From: Perca fluviatilis
Lineage: Eukaryota; Chordata; Actinopteri; Perciformes; Percidae
Length of the DNA stretch: 64,000 nt
Direction: 5' to 3'
NCBI RefSeq assembly: GCF_010015445.1
Contig: NC_053116.1
Location: 26,093,137 to 26,157,136 of the forward strand
Below the pieces are notes generated by a model. It made no database searches. It was not told the DNA's origin and saw nothing but the letters and a program-made list of their open reading frames with translations. A program made the position numbers and the translations under genes. This document shows positions 1 through 13,000 of this stretch, piece after piece (position 1 is the first letter of the stretch; every line of letters starts with the position of its first letter).

Positions 1-2248
1 CAGTTATCACAGTTTGGTGAGAAATAGTATGTACACACTACAAAAGGGCACAGGCTGCCATTTACAAACTCATACAGACAAACTTAATCTCATGCAATCA
101 ATGTCCTGCATTTGAGATTTCATGTGAAACAGTTCATATTAGGAATAAGTGACCATGCAATGTGATCTCACTTAACAGGAGATAGAAGTATGATAGAAGT
201 AAGGGGCTTCATCACAGGACAGGCATTAAGGTAAGACACAGGTGATGAGTGGCAGATGTGTGAGAGGTGGAAGCAAACAGTTTTTGACTGACTGCAGTCG
301 GACATTGGAGATTCACGCTTGTAAAATGGTCAAATTGGCCGTAACTTTTAATTCGTTGCTGCCAACTGGGGTGGCAAGGCTTTCTTTTAGGGTGGCATTT
401 GCCACCCTATGCCACCCCGGTAGATCCGCCCCTGATACATCCTTAAATTCGGGAATTGTCGTTTGTTTATTCAAAGTCAAAGACAGTCCAAAGTAGTGTA
501 ATTTTGCACATTTTGTTTCTGGTCCTCAGGGTGAGAGGGGGAGTGGCCAGCGGCTAGAGCAGCAAAAGCCAATGTGTGCTTCTTTTACCTATATATTTAA
601 CGATATCTTTTGCATTTCTAATCCAAACAACGTCATGCCCGTAGCAAGACACCTGTCAAGTTTGAAATCCATCGGACTAACGGTTCGAGAGATATGCGCA
701 TATCCGCGTTTTTTTAAGTCACGAGTGTTTCAGGGTATAGAGAAGTACTAACTTGAAGTTTTCAGTGTCAATATGAGAGTGAGAGCACAACAAAGTTTTA
801 AAACGGGTTTGTCTGCAGACTGCAAGAGTCGAAGGGGTCTTGCAGGTCGCAGATGGAATCACTTGCGAGTTTTGGTGGATTTTAAATTTGAAAAAGAACC
901 AAGTATCCCCAAAACTCCTCACACTGCCCATATTAACTCACAGAAATGTGCTGCAAACATTCACTGACATATTTCTTCACTGATTTCCACAGACTATTTT
1001 TTAAAATAACAAAAAAAAGGACCATTCGTGCAGATATGCTCAAGGCAAAGCAAGTAATACATTTTCACTGCAGAGGTCTGATTATTACACCTTAACAAGT
1101 TTCTCCTTTTCCACTGTGAGTGCTACAACACCCCATCAGAGGAAGACTATCACCAAACATGAGCAGAAATCAAGGTAGAGTACCCAATAGAGGAAGTGAA
1201 TCTAAAAGAAATACTGCTGCTTTTATAGGGCAGCATACAGCAGCATAAATGGACAGTAGTGTGCGGGTTTAGTAATAACAGTTGCAGGTATTGTGAAGCA
1301 CGCTGTATGCTGCTGCCAATGTGTTTTGGAGATTAAAGTGTCACCTGCCCAAAGCTAATATTCTACCAATAACTAAAGATTACAGTCTAAATATTCTGAA
1401 ACAAATGCAAATCATAATCAAGCTAGGAATCCATATGCATTGCACCTTTTTGGCCAATGGTAGGAGGATACATGGTACCCTAAAAGGGCTACAATCGTAT
1501 GCTACAATGCTACATGCACATTTTCCTATGTTTTGTGTAATTGACTTATGTGAATAAACAATCTTTGAAATGTATCCACTATTAAATCAAAACAAGCTGC
1601 AATGTAATGTAACTCCACAAAATGTGCTGTTTTTAACCACTGACATGCTTGCTTAGATTATTGTTCCAAGTGTCTGACACCATTATGCAAAGGATCCCTA
1701 CAAAGGTCGACCTTTTTTTAAATAAAAAGGAACAAAAATACAGGCTTTTATGTGTATAGGCATACCAGCAACAATAATGAAAAACAAATCCTCCGATTTA
1801 TCACAAAAAAAATAAAAAACGTGAGCTGCTTAATTAGAAATAGTAATCCTTTTTACCCATATTTTTTTACAAACTTGTTTGTGTTTCGTGACATCTAAGC
1901 ATAGCATCTAAGCAGCAGTCATTCCACCACCCTTCTTTAAAAAAACAAAACAAACAGTCACTCCACCAGCACCACCTGCTTGTCCCCTGTAGCCACCTCG
2001 ACCTACTAACGTGATACTTAACGTTACAAGAATATAAACCGTGAGAGAAATGCAGAATCTGCCCATTTGTGTGTGTATCAGATGTGTATTAAAAGGAAGA
2101 CGTGTTAATACCACAAACGTAGCTAGCTAGTTCACTGGATCACAACTTTTAACGAAAACACGACATTATAGTGACGAGATATGGTAACGTTAACGTTAGT
2201 TAGCTGGGAAGTACAGTCGGTGTTAGCTAAACTCTTTCTTCTACTAAC
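1..2248 (-). other. ppih: ppih intron 1 (partial); no other gene seen
   Basis: This stretch lies downstream of the ppih exon 1 donor on the minus strand, so it is most simply the left-truncated first intron. I looked for the second cyclophilin exon on the minus strand and did not find it. A short patch at about 370-435 (a GGTGGCA / TGCCACC-rich segment followed by a GATCCGCCCCTG-like run) resembles a fish repeat fragment. The short ORFs here have no family resemblance. Confidence 0.5.
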
Positions 2249-2314
2249 CTGCCCTCCGATGGTTATGTCGAAGAAGACAATCGGGTTGTTGGGATTTGTT
2301 GATTGCACAGACAT
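2249..2314 (-). CDS. ppih: Peptidyl-prolyl cis-trans isomerase H (cyclophilin H), exon 1 only
   Basis: Sixty-six bases on the minus strand encode 22 residues starting MSVQSTNPNNPIVFFDITIG and ending GGQ, followed directly by a GTTAGT donor. The NPxVFFD.xIGGQ block is the start of the cyclophilin fold as found in PPIH (USA-CYP / CypH), the small nuclear cyclophilin that binds PRPF4 in the U4/U6.U5 tri-snRNP and has prolyl isomerase activity. The exon ends in phase 0. Catalytic residues lie in later exons, which are outside the window to the left. The start is the only in-frame ATG, and the upstream region is CpG-bearing. PPIH is preferred over other cyclophilins because of the short N-terminus and NNP-x-VFFD spelling; another single-domain cyclophilin is the main alternative. 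Confidence 0.82.
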
Positions 2315-2530
2315 TGTGACAGCCTCCTCGCTCTTTAAGACTAAATAAAATGCTATTATTTGCCAGATAAGGATAACACGCGAATCATTTGAATGTCCAG
2401 CATATGCGCAGTTACGACCTACGGTGGCTATGGAGAGACATGTTACGGCTCGCAGTTAGGGACAAAACACTGCCAACGCGAGAAAGCGCGATAGTATAGA
2501 CTTGAATAAATCCACCAGTGCAGTCTAGTT
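2315..2530 (-). promoter_or_regulatory. ppih 5' region
   Basis: Sequence immediately upstream of the ppih start codon. It is TATA-less and locally CpG-bearing (for example ATATGCGCAGTTACGACC near 2403 and ACTGCCAACGCGAGAAAGCG near 2470). No transcription start can be fixed from sequence alone. Confidence 0.35.
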
Positions 2531-2848
2531 GTAACGTAACTTTAATAGTTTAAATGTAGAGCAACAACAAACATGAACTGTAATAGGTAACGTAACTTCA
2601 AGAGTACTTTTAGCTATTACACTTACGGTATAGAGCCAGGATTTTATTGCAGAAGAAGAACTTTATTATTCCCTCTTGGGGATATTCAATTAGTAGTAGA
2701 ATTCAACAGTAGAATACCTACATCTGTCCATAAATCCCATTCAAAAACGTTTACTCCTGTTGACAGGACAGTCAACCTGTACAATTAATAATAGTAATCT
2801 GGTTTAACAGAATTTTCCCTCTATAGCAATTAAAAAAATGTTAATCTG

Positions 2849-3052
2849 TCTTTTTTTTTTTTTTAAAAGATCATTTTTGGGGCATTTAGCCTTTAATATG
2901 CAGGACAGCTATAGACAGGAAAGGGTGGAGAGAGGGGGAAGACATGCAGCAAATGGCTATAGGTCAGACTTGAACCCTGAGCTACTGCGTCAAGGACTGA
3001 GCCTCTGCATATGGGCGCCCACTCTACCAGGTGAGCTACCCAGGTGCCCCAA
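2849..3052 (-). mobile_element. tRNA-derived SINE, minus orientation
   Basis: On the minus strand it begins with a tRNA-like head (GGTAGCTCACCTGGTAGAG, box A; GGTTCAAGTCTGAC, box B), continues with a CATGTCTTCCCCCTCTCTCC body and a TGTCCTGCATATTAAAGGC segment, and ends in an A-rich tail (the T run at 2849-2862 on the plus strand). The same body occurs at 19263-19440 and 35198-35386, so it is one family with three copies in the window. Confidence 0.8.
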
Positions 3053-3206
3053 ATTATCCTAATAAGTAACCAATGTTTATGGAGTACATTTAAAAAACAG
3101 ATTTTTAAACAAGTGCCCTTAAGTCTGCAGAATGTCAGAAAAGCACGTTCACTAGTGTTGGACAGATTTAACATTGATCTCACAGACATCAAGGTTTGGA
3201 AAGGGT

Positions 3207-3212
3207 TTTATT
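3207..3212 (-). other. taf10: taf10 polyadenylation signal (AATAAA)
   Basis: AATAAA on the minus strand about 200 bases after the taf10 stop codon. This would give a short 3' UTR between roughly 3190 and 3410. Confidence 0.5.
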
Positions 3213-3410
3213 TTCACAATAAAACGTAATTATACAATTTAACATAAATCAAAAGGTGGCTCCACAAAATCAAAAGACAAAGTGATTAGAAAGATTTGTC
3301 AAAGCTGTACTAAAGAACCGTGATAAAAAAAATAAATGTGTTGACAGACTCTAGTGGGTCAGCAGAGAGATAAAACTAGCAAAAGCAAAAAGCCTTAAAG
3401 AAAGAAATGT

Positions 3411-6400
3411 TTATGTAAAGTAATATGGTTTCTTCACATTGACGCCATATTCAGTGAGGGCAGGAGTCAGGTCCTCCATTGTCAGAGTGTACTTCTTATC
3501 CTATATATAAAGAAGAAGAAAAAAAATAAATAAATAAACATTAACTATCTAGAACAACATGATCAGAGCACATACAAACTACACAGACATGTATAAAGTA
3601 CTAGAGACCCAGACTTGAGTAAAAGTACAAGTGCTCTTTCAAAAAAGTGAATTTAGTTGTGTTGCCCGTTCACAAACTTGTCCTTTTTCATGAATATTTC
3701 CCACCACCATCAATTCCAAGTATTCCTAATGGCTTGAAATTTTACATTTGCATTCGCATGAACTGGGGTAGACGCTCCCATATTCATGCGCCATCTTGAA
3801 AATATGTTAGCCAGTAAGGGACATACAGGACATACTGCTCCGCCTTTCACGTTTTCTCTGTCACATGATAAACTCACAGGTGCTGCTAATGCTGCTAAGG
3901 GATATCGTAGCTTCCTGGCCCTGGCGAGTTTGAAGAAGGAAACATGGGGGACCACACATATTCAAAATCTAAATTTGAGGAGGAGTCTTCTTCTTCGCCC
4001 AGAAAAAGAAAAAGGATATTGAAAAAAGCAAGTGACCGGCTTTTTGAAGCGTGAAGGCTACAGTAGCTGTAATACGTACTTTGAACTGTGTGGTGCGAGA
4101 GTTGATTGAGATATATGATCTCAACACTAGATGGGAGAAATTCCTACACATTGGACCTTTAAGCACCACACTTAAGTGGAAGTACTAAAGTATTCAACAT
4201 TTTTTGTACTTAAGTATTGCAAGTAGTTTATTTTAAAATGTACTACTCAAATACTGAAAGTAAAAGTACAAGTATTGTGTTATGTAGTTATTAAAGAAAG
4301 CAGTCAAAAGTTTGAATATCATATTGTTTATATTATTTCAAATGTTTAGCCTAAAGTAGGCCTGTCCTTTACAAACACCAAAGCAAGTAAGCGCTGGGAC
4401 TACTCTTCTGAAGTGATTTGAGAGGGAAATTAGGTAGTTAAATACACTGGTTGACTGACATGACACCATTGTAGCCTATTCATATAATACTATCAATCCA
4501 GGCTAAAGTGAATGATATTAATAATGTATGCATATTGCTTCCTCTAAATTTTAGGTTGTGGTCGACTAGCGGGGCCTGCTTTGGTCGCGGCTCCGAACCG
4601 TAACGTTAGTTGGGACCTTTTCTTTAGGCTACCTATATTAGCTTTAGCCTGACCGGTTGCAGCTTTCTGTGGTGAAAAATGGCCGGGAGATGCAAATGTG
4701 ACATCATAGGATTGCCATTGACTATTTATACCCGCGCTGGTGCTCGCGACACTAGTTGCAGTCTTCTCCTAAACAACAAAAAAGGTAAACAACGGCAGAA
4801 CTGGCAGCAGAGTTGCCGTAAATGCTTCGATTTGATTCCATGACCTACTTCATCGGATCAAGCCTTTCATTCACCATAAAATGACTCATCTTAATTGACC
4901 CGTTTTCAATGTTGTGTAAAATGTAATAATTTAAAACGTTGGAACAAGCAAAAACAAAAAAGGCGTAGAAAAAAAAAAAAAAAAAGTCTGACAACTAGGC
5001 CGTATGTTTTTTTTCAAGGTTGACGGGAAGACAACACAAGGGTTAACCCAGTAAGTTTACCAGAGAGACTTGCAGTCACTCTGAGAGTCCTGGCATCCGG
5101 TTGTCGGCGAACTCATTCAGACCTCCTGTTTCTGCCTTTCAGCCGTGCGACCTCTGCTCTCGCGCCATAAATCCAGACGCGCCGGCAGGATATAACGCCA
5201 TTTTGATGTCACGATGGCGTGCGTGACCTTGGATGCAGCTAGTATACCGTACGTTCAACATTCCGTCACATACACTCGTTGCCCACATGACCACCTGTCT
5301 TAAAGGGGAAGGGTCGGCCAGTAACAATCATGTAAAAGGAGAACGGTGAAAGTTTACTTTTCTATCAAGCAGCAAAAAAGTTTAAACATCAACATCGCAA
5401 CGTCCTGCGATGTAACAAAATATCGTGCAGCCCTAGTAACGATGCAGCACATAAAAAAAATATAAAAAATGTATCGGAGTAAAAGTATTAAACTCATTGA
5501 AAATATGTACTGAAGTAAAAGTGTAAGTAAGAGAAGAAAAAAATAATACTCCAGTATAGTACAGTAGTGAAGTAGGTCTACTTCGTTACTATACAGTACA
5601 GGCCAAAAGTTTGGACACACCTTCTCATTCAATGTGTTTCTTTATTTTCATGACTATTTACATTGTAGATTCTCACTGAAGGCATCAAAACTATGAATGA
5701 ACACATATGGAATTATGTACTTAACAAAAAAGTGTGAAATAACTGAAAACATGTCTTATATTTTAGATTCCTCAAAGTAGCCCTTTGCTTTTTTGATAGC
5801 GCTGCAAACCCTTGGTGTTCTCTCAATGAGCTTCATGAGGTAGTCACCTGAAATGGTTTTACCTTCACAGGTGTGCCTTGTCAGTGTTAATTAGTGGAAT
5901 TTTTTCCCTTATTAATAAAAAAGCAAAGGGTGGCTACTTTGAAGAATCTAAAATATAAGTCATGTTTTCAGTTATTTCACACTTTTTTGTTAAGTACATC
6001 ATTCCATATGTGTTCATTCATAGTTTTGATGCCTTCAGTGAGAATCTACAATGTAAATAAGTCATGAAAATAAAAAGGAAACGCATTGAATGAGAAGGTG
6101 TGTCCAAACTTTTGGCCTGTACTCTACATCTCTGAAGCTACATCGGTCACCATCTTCTAACACCCCCTTTTCTCCCCCTCACATACAGCAAGCAAGCAAA
6201 GTTTATTTATTTTAAGCACAGATTGTAAACGGTGTAAGGAGGATTTATTTAGGCAGGTAAAAAGAAAATTACAATAATCCATACTTAGTGGGATAAAAGC
6301 ATGCATTAGCAACTCCATCCATGTCAAATATTGTTTGGAAGTGTTACATTTAAAGCACATGTTAAAAATGAGAGAAACACTTACCTTTGTCTTACTCCTT

Positions 6401-6559
6401 GAGCTTCCTGAGGCAGTGCCCTTCATTTTACAGTACTGCAGCGCATCATTGGCAATGTCTGAGATAAACTTCTGAGAAGCAAGGGAAATCAGACGAATTC
6501 TAAAGAAATGAAAAAGGAAATCCTTGTTGTAGTTTTTACATAGCCAGCATGTATGTATG

Positions 6560-6594
<35 letters not shown>

Positions 6595-7999
6595 TATGGG
6601 GGGGGGGGACACACATAATAGTAATTTAAAAAACTAAATACAATGATAAACGGACTGCTTTTACATTCACACAATCATCAGTATCGGGCAGACACACTCA
6701 CACTGAAGTCATTGTTGCACTTACATTCTTGGATCAGAAGCCTCAAAGCCAGCCCGGTTGAGGTAATAGCCTGTCACTGCATCAGGAATCTGAAGAAAAA
6801 ATAAACTAGCAGACTTCAACTTTTGGTAAAGATTCACATAGCCTACTTTTACTGCACTACGGATACTTATTTGTAAAGAAAAAAAAATTGGACAGACAAT
6901 AAAAAAGTATTAGTGTAAATGTCATTCAGTAATGATCATCCAAATGAACTGTTTGCACCAAGGCAAATTATTCAGCAGTGCTTCTTTATGGCAATATTAG
7001 ATTTAAATGATTTTTGCATCAATTGGATTGAGCTCCTTGCTTTTAAGCCAAAAACAGACATACTGTACCCATCTCATTCATATATATATATTTTTTTTTG
7101 GATGATGGTGTTAGAATCTAAAGTGGCTACACAGTCTGTGTGTACAGGGAGTACAGCAGGGGACTCAAAACACTGCACGGGGGTGCTCCAGTGTTAAAAA
7201 TGACATAGCTTACTTACTTTTCCATGTGAGATAGGGTGGTGTGGAGGATGTGTGCTATGGTGTAATTTGTGGTCTTTCCAACAACGTGTCTCTATCTGTG
7301 AATCCAGCTTGAACAACATTACAACATGACTGACAAAACTTGACTTACCGTGGGAGTGTACTCTTCCAGCTGCATAAGAAAATCTGCCAGTGGCATGGTG
7401 GAGAGGGCAGGCTTTACATCTCCATTGGTGATGCCACCAGGAACATAGACACCGTTGGAGACAGACGAGTCTGCTGATGGTGTCACCATGGCCGCTGAGG
7501 CTGAAGCTGTAATACAAGTGTTTGTATGTATTTATTTTGAATTAAAGAAACAAAAGTGTACACCTGTCTCGTCCATTTCATAAATAATGAGGTTGCAGTT
7601 TGTACTTCTAGTAGGTTTTTTAGCAGTACTGTATTGCCTAAAGAAAGGTTGCTTAAAGTCCAATCCCCGTTTGCAGTTTAGTGTTGCAAACAAATCCAAG
7701 TCCACACATGATGATGCATGACAAATGAATGACGTACTTGCATATATACTGTGACAGGCAAAACAATCATCCATCTTCAGTAGAAATAAACTAGTTATCT
7801 ATGTTGAACTAAGTGTTGAGCACCACAACATGCACAATAACATTAGTAAAAGTCACATAACGTTACCATTACTCGTGACCGAAGGGATGCTGCTGACGTT
7901 GGTTGTTGTATTATCATTTGCGATACAATTACTTGAAGTTGAAGACGTCGTTGATGACACTCCAGTTGTGACAGACTGATTAACGTTGTCAATATTCAT
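3411..7999 (-). CDS. taf10: Transcription initiation factor TFIID subunit 10
   Basis: Five coding exons on the minus strand: 7867-7999, 7349-7506, 6725-6789, 6385-6499 and 3411-3500. They join in phase to 561 bases, giving 186 residues (human TAF10 is 218). TAF10 is a histone-fold subunit shared by TFIID and SAGA. Exon 1 is a Ser/Thr/Asn-rich low-complexity leader. Exon 2 carries the conserved LADFLMQLEEYTPT helix, exon 3 IPDAVTGYYLNRAGFEASDP, exon 4 the histone-fold part SLASQKFISDIANDALQYC followed by a basic SSRSKTK linker, and exon 5 YTLTMEDLTPAL to the C-terminal KKPYYFT. All introns are GT-AG; the codon split at exon 3/4 restores the family's DPRIIRLIS. The last intron (2.9 kb) is filled with repeats. 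The leader is shorter and unlike the mammalian Gly/Ala-rich one. The start is the first ATG of an open exon just downstream of a CpG-bearing 5' region. Confidence 0.95.
3501..5590. repeat. Repeat-rich left part of taf10 intron 4
   Basis: AGTAAAAGTACAAGT-type runs at 3617-3640, 4165-4290 and 5470-5570 are pieces of a family in which AGTACTTAAGTA / AGTAAAAGTAC strings recur. The pieces are separated by unrecognised sequence (about 4300-5390), so the copy looks broken by later insertions. No exon was found between the taf10 exons at 3500 and 6385. Confidence 0.45.
5594..6124. mobile_element. Tc1/mariner-type non-autonomous element with ~200-bp inverted repeats
   Basis: The left arm (from 5594, CAGTACAGGCCAAAAGTTTG) is repeated in inverse at the right end (…CAAACTTTTGGCCTGTACTC to 6124). 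Pairing extends about 200 bases on each side, with the arms meeting around 5795 and 5919. The element is flanked by TA on both sides (5592-5593 and 6125-6126), the target duplication of Tc1/mariner elements. No transposase is present in the roughly 125-base centre. Confidence 0.85.
6215..6345 (-). mobile_element. Fragment of L2/CR1-type LINE reverse transcriptase
   Basis: On the minus strand a 45-codon stretch reads LLMHAFIPLSMDYCNFLF followed by NKSSLHRLQSVLK. This matches the thumb-region pattern L.HAF..SR.DYCN.LL.GL…..RLQ.VQN seen in L2/CR1-like LINEs of fish. It lies 40 bases from taf10 exon 4. It is a short, degenerate relic. Confidence 0.6.
6561..6612. repeat. (TGTC)n microsatellite followed by a G run
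   Basis: About eight TGTC units (6561-6593), then ATTATGG and a run of eleven or so G bases. It lies in the taf10 intron between exons 3 and 4. The G run is a possible replication or assembly difficulty. Confidence 0.9.
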
Positions 8000-10066
8000 G
8001 TTAGCGTTAGCTAACGCGCTAACCTTGGCTAGCTAGCACAGAAAAAAAAAAGTCAAAATATGCCCAAAAGCACGATCCCGTGCGAAACAGCTCTATGACT
8101 AGTTCGCTGCAAAACACTGTGTTATGAAGTACAGCTATTTTTGTAACTTTGAGGATATTTAAATCACAGAATCAGGCGCTAGCTAGCATCAGAAACGTTT
8201 GTAGCTACCTGGCAGCAGAAAGCTAACCTCACGCTGCGCTGCAGACTGCATGATATATAATCGCGTCATGTGACCCATGGACGTGTGGCTCTGATCTGAC
8301 GAAGGTAGCCGAAGATTCCCGAAGACCCTCTTAAAACATGTACTTCGTTTGGAGAGCATTCAAGTCTAACTTGGTACAGAGGGGTACATACAGGTCCCAG
8401 AGTCAATAACCTTATCTGTTAAAGATAAAGCATATTCTAAATGTATAGTGGCCCATTTCACCCACAAGTTAAAGAAACTAACAATAAGATAATTAATAAA
8501 ATGAATCCAACAGCTGCGGGGGAGACGACTCTCTCCAGTATTTTGAATTTGTACTGCACTAAGCATTACTTATTTTTATTCATCTGTTTCCTTGTCTTCT
8601 TCAAGGCTGAATATTATATTCTTGTGTGTATTTGATTGAATGTACATCCTCTACAAGACGTTGAATGCTTATGTAAGTTCTTCAATGTTCAATAAAAATA
8701 TAAAGTAATTACCTTTTGTCATTTAACTTTTTTTTATGTGATGTTTTTGTATATGTGTTATACGGTTTTATGTGTTCTATATGTGGTGCTGTGCTATGGA
8801 AAGAAGGGGAAGATGTGTGGAAATGATTATCCCTATGGAACAATAAAGACTATCTATCTATCTGCTAACTGGTCATTGTGATAAGTGAACCTAAATTTAA
8901 CACCTCTGTTATTATTAAACACGAGACAAAATAGGCCTACATAAGAAAAAGAACAACACTCTGAAGATGTAGCTAAAATGCTGCCTTCTGGTGCTGTCGG
9001 AAATTTGCAATAACATTGGCGCAACCTCAATTTTATTTCTATCATGTTTATGGGTTGCCTAAATAAAAATGTTTGGATTGCGAAGATCAGATTGTTTCAG
9101 AGTCTGGCTAATATATATTTTTATGTCTATGATCGCTCCACCACGCGTTAATTTCATAGACGTTAATTTACATTACTGACTGACGACTAGTCCGTATGTC
9201 ATATGACTGCTGTGGCAAATGTGACATTGATGCAACCATAGACTGTATGTCTATGGACGCAACCCAAACTCTCCACCAGTCAGAATTGATTGCTATTAAG
9301 GGTAAGAGTCTTTAAACTCCAGCCGTCCAGTTACCCAATATGGATGACTGATAATCTCCATGTGTATGAGTTCGGGGAATTATTCCCCTAACATGTTTCG
9401 ATTTTCAAACAAGGAAACAACAGTTTACGAGGGACAGTGAAGGGCCTCGTGCACATTGCACACTGTAGGGGGCGTTACGCCACTTTGTGAGTGCTTTGTG
9501 TTTGGCTTTTTGTTCGAAGAAGTGAACCACCCTGCTGCTGTCATAGGCTGCTGCGTTCTCTTAATACATCCATGGGCTGCTGTCGAGTCAACCAAACGCT
9601 CACTGGACTCCGATGTAGACGTCTCGTGACTAAATAAGACCAACGCGGAAGACACACACAAGGTTTTGACAGCTGGATGACTGTAAAAGTAATATATACA
9701 GTCATTGTATGGGACAAAACAGGTACTGAAGCAAACAGCCATGTCATAAACTGATCAATATTCATTACCAGAAACAATGTTGTTCATAAGCTACCAACTA
9801 TCTACTTTCATATAATATGTTAGTTAGCGCATTTTGAAGGATATGTGTTTAAATTGTTAATGTAGTCCACCTTCAAATGATGGCTAATTAACTAAATGTA
9901 GTGAATAATAACCCAGATACATTACACTGAGTATGATATGTCCCTGACAGGCACTGTAGACTGTATCAACCTCTGGCTGATGATTGACTGGTGTTTATTA
10001 CCTTAAGGCATTGTGCAGGTGCGTCTACAAGCTTTGGTTTTGTGTTCAAGTTTACAGGGTGCCAGA
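8000..10066. other. Divergent intergenic region, taf10 / oxidoreductase
   Basis: About 2 kb between the taf10 start (minus) and the oxidoreductase start (plus). The taf10-proximal 250 bases contain GTTAGCGTTAGCTAACGCG and GCTAGCTAGC strings, a TATATAA at about 8254 and a GTCATGTGAC E-box-like palindrome at about 8265. A retroposon-like tail ending ACAATAAAGACTATCTATCT lies at about 8756-8862. Around 10040-10056, TTCAAGTTTACAG looks like a 3' splice site, so the oxidoreductase may have an upstream non-coding exon. No coding exon could be supported. Confidence 0.45.
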
Positions 10067-13000
10067 ATGACTTCCCCTGTCCGTGTCGTCGTGGTGGGAG
10101 CTGGCAGTCGAGGGGAGATCTACTCCCAGTATGCATCTGTCCACCCTGATCGCGTTAAGGTCAGGAGAGGTTGCCCAGCAGCCTGGTCTTGTCAACAAGG
10201 AGGCGATTAAGTAGTTGTGGATTGTGTTCTTATTTGACTGAATTAATAAAAACATATGCTGGCACCTTAAAATCTCTGTGAAACAAATTAGGAGATCATT
10301 CATTGACAAGAAAGAAACATGTAAAGTATAATAGAAAGGTTTATGTCACGATACAAGTAGATCCTCAAATCCATGTTTTCTGTAAAAATATATTTTAATT
10401 TTGATCATAATGGTTTAAAAAAAATACAGGACTTTTACCCTTATTTTTCCTTGCTGTATTTCTAAATACCTTTTTTTCCACCACTGTCCAGGTATTAAGT
10501 TGTAATTCTTAACAGAGCACTTGTCCATTTCATTAACTCAACTTCACCATTTCAGGTTGTTGGAGTAGCTGATCCAAGGAAATTTGCTCGCACTAAACTT
10601 CAACAGCAACACAAAATTGTAGATGAAAACATATTTGAAGGTAAGTACTTCAACAACGACACAAAATAGTAGATGAAAACTTATGAAACCATAAAGAAAA
10701 AAATGCAGTGAATTGTTTATATCTGTCTTGTACTAAATTATTGAATGCTTTTTTTTAAAAAACTAGACTGGCACAGTATAGTTGAAAGAGAGAGGTTTGC
10801 AGATGCAGTGCTAATTTGTACTCCAGACCGCCTTCATAAGGTAAACATACATATTCTAAATATATATATATGTGTAACTCTTTTTTTTTTTTTTTTTTAT
10901 TAAGTTTTAAACTAGTTTGTGTTCCCTAGGAACCTGCGGTGGCCTTTGCAAAGAAGGGCTACCACATTCTGCTGGAGAAACCAATGGCAGTGAGTGTTTA
11001 GTAAATAAACATAAACCATCTTAACATAGAGCATAACTTTAATCTTCATTTGGCTGTTAATGATCCTACATATTGATTTTTTTTTAACAGTAATTTGTTT
11101 CTTGTTAGTTTGTTATTCTGTAAAAAAAAAAATCCTTTCATTTCAGATTATTGTATATTTATTTCAAGCACATTGCAAACTTCAGAAAATGAACTATTTT
11201 GTGTCAGAATCTGAAATCTGAAAACATTTTCTCTGTTGCTTTTCCTTTCTATGATTGCATTTGTGTGACACTCATGCCTGCCTTGCACACCAATGTGTTC
11301 ACATGACTCCAGACAACTGTTGAAGACTGCACGGCGATTGTGGAGGCTTGCACTCAGAGTGGCGTGATGCTATCAGTGGGTCATGTTCTTCGGTATGATC
11401 CCGTCATCCACAAGATAAAGGTGAACATTTTCTGTCACACTTTTTGTGAAAACACAGTTTTGACACTATAGATGTAAAATATGGTACCTTTTAAAAAGTG
11501 AACCTGTAATTTGAGTTTAAGGTGCAGCATATTTTGGTTGTTTCAATTACAGAACATAAACTATTTCTCACACTGAGGGCAAGTGGTGAAGAAAATCACA
11601 AAATCCAAATTTGAGTTTTACCTTGATTTGTTTTTCCTTCTAGGAGCTGATAGATGCTAGAGTCATAGGCGATGTGATGCACATTCAGCACTTTGAGCCG
11701 GTACGAATTTGAATAGAAGAGAAATAAAGACTAACATCCTCAGGGCTCTTCATTAAACCCATTCATTAAACAGTAAAAGTATTTCTGCTTTTTTTTTTAT
11801 TCAAGGCATACCTGTTACAGATTAGACTTGTCAACCTCTTGTTCCAGGTTGGATTTTACCACTTTGCTCACTCATTTGTTCGGGGGAACTGGAGGAATGA
11901 AGCAGAGAGCTCTTTTGCTCTTTTGGCTAAATCGTGCCACGACATCGACCTAATACATCACTGGGCTGGACCACGCAGGTAAACCATCAGGCATCTGGCA
12001 ATGATCAACTCCAAGCTTATCTGATGTTCAGAAGTAAGATGCAGTTAACACTTTTGTTAGTTTTCAGTTGGACAGGGTTGTTTTCTGTGAGGTTGTTCTG
12101 TTTTTCCTAAGAATAATCATTAACTTTCCTGTTTTTACTTGACAGGTGTGTGAAAGTGTCATCATTTGGATCTGTCAGCCACTTCGGAAAAGAAAACAAG
12201 GTCTGTGGTCTCTCCATTCCAAAATGTAATGAGTTGGCCCATGCAACACCCTTCCACCACATTTCATGAAAATCGGGCCAGGAATTTTTGCCCTAATCCT
12301 GCTGACAAACAAACAGACCGAAAATATAACCACCTTGGCATAGGTAACCGGTAGCCACTGCAGAAATAAACTAACTATTTTCGTGACAGCAGATAATATT
12401 ACAACACTTAAATCCCTTTCAACTTTCAAAGTTGTGTGTTTGTGTCATTAAGATGTATTACATCCATGACAGTTCTCTGCATTATTGAAAACAGAAATGT
12501 CTATACTAAGCATGAATATGAAACGTGACTTTGCTCGTTATTTGTCAGCCAACAGGTGCTGGAAATCGCTGCCTGGATTGTTCAGTAGAAAAAAACTGTC
12601 CATACTCAGCATGCAAAATCTACCTGGATAGAGTAAAACAGGTTAACATTTCAACCAGTTATCTATTATACTTTACCATCTGTGAACATAATACTTGCTG
12701 TACATGGTTTTCTATTTACTGTATCTATGTATATGTGTATGTATGTTCGTTAGGGTCACACTGGCTGGCCTGTATCAGTCATATGTCCGAGCTCGTTCCC
12801 AGACATCGAATCAGTAACTGAGGCCCTGAGGACTGGACCATATGGCCGCTGTGTCTACGAGTGTGACAATGATGTCTGCAGTAACCAGGTCAGAAAACAC
12901 CATAACACACCTTAAAGGTCCCATGACATGGTGCTCTTTGGATGCTTTTATATAGACCTTAGTGGTCCCCTAATACTGTAGCTGAAGTCTCTTTCCCGAA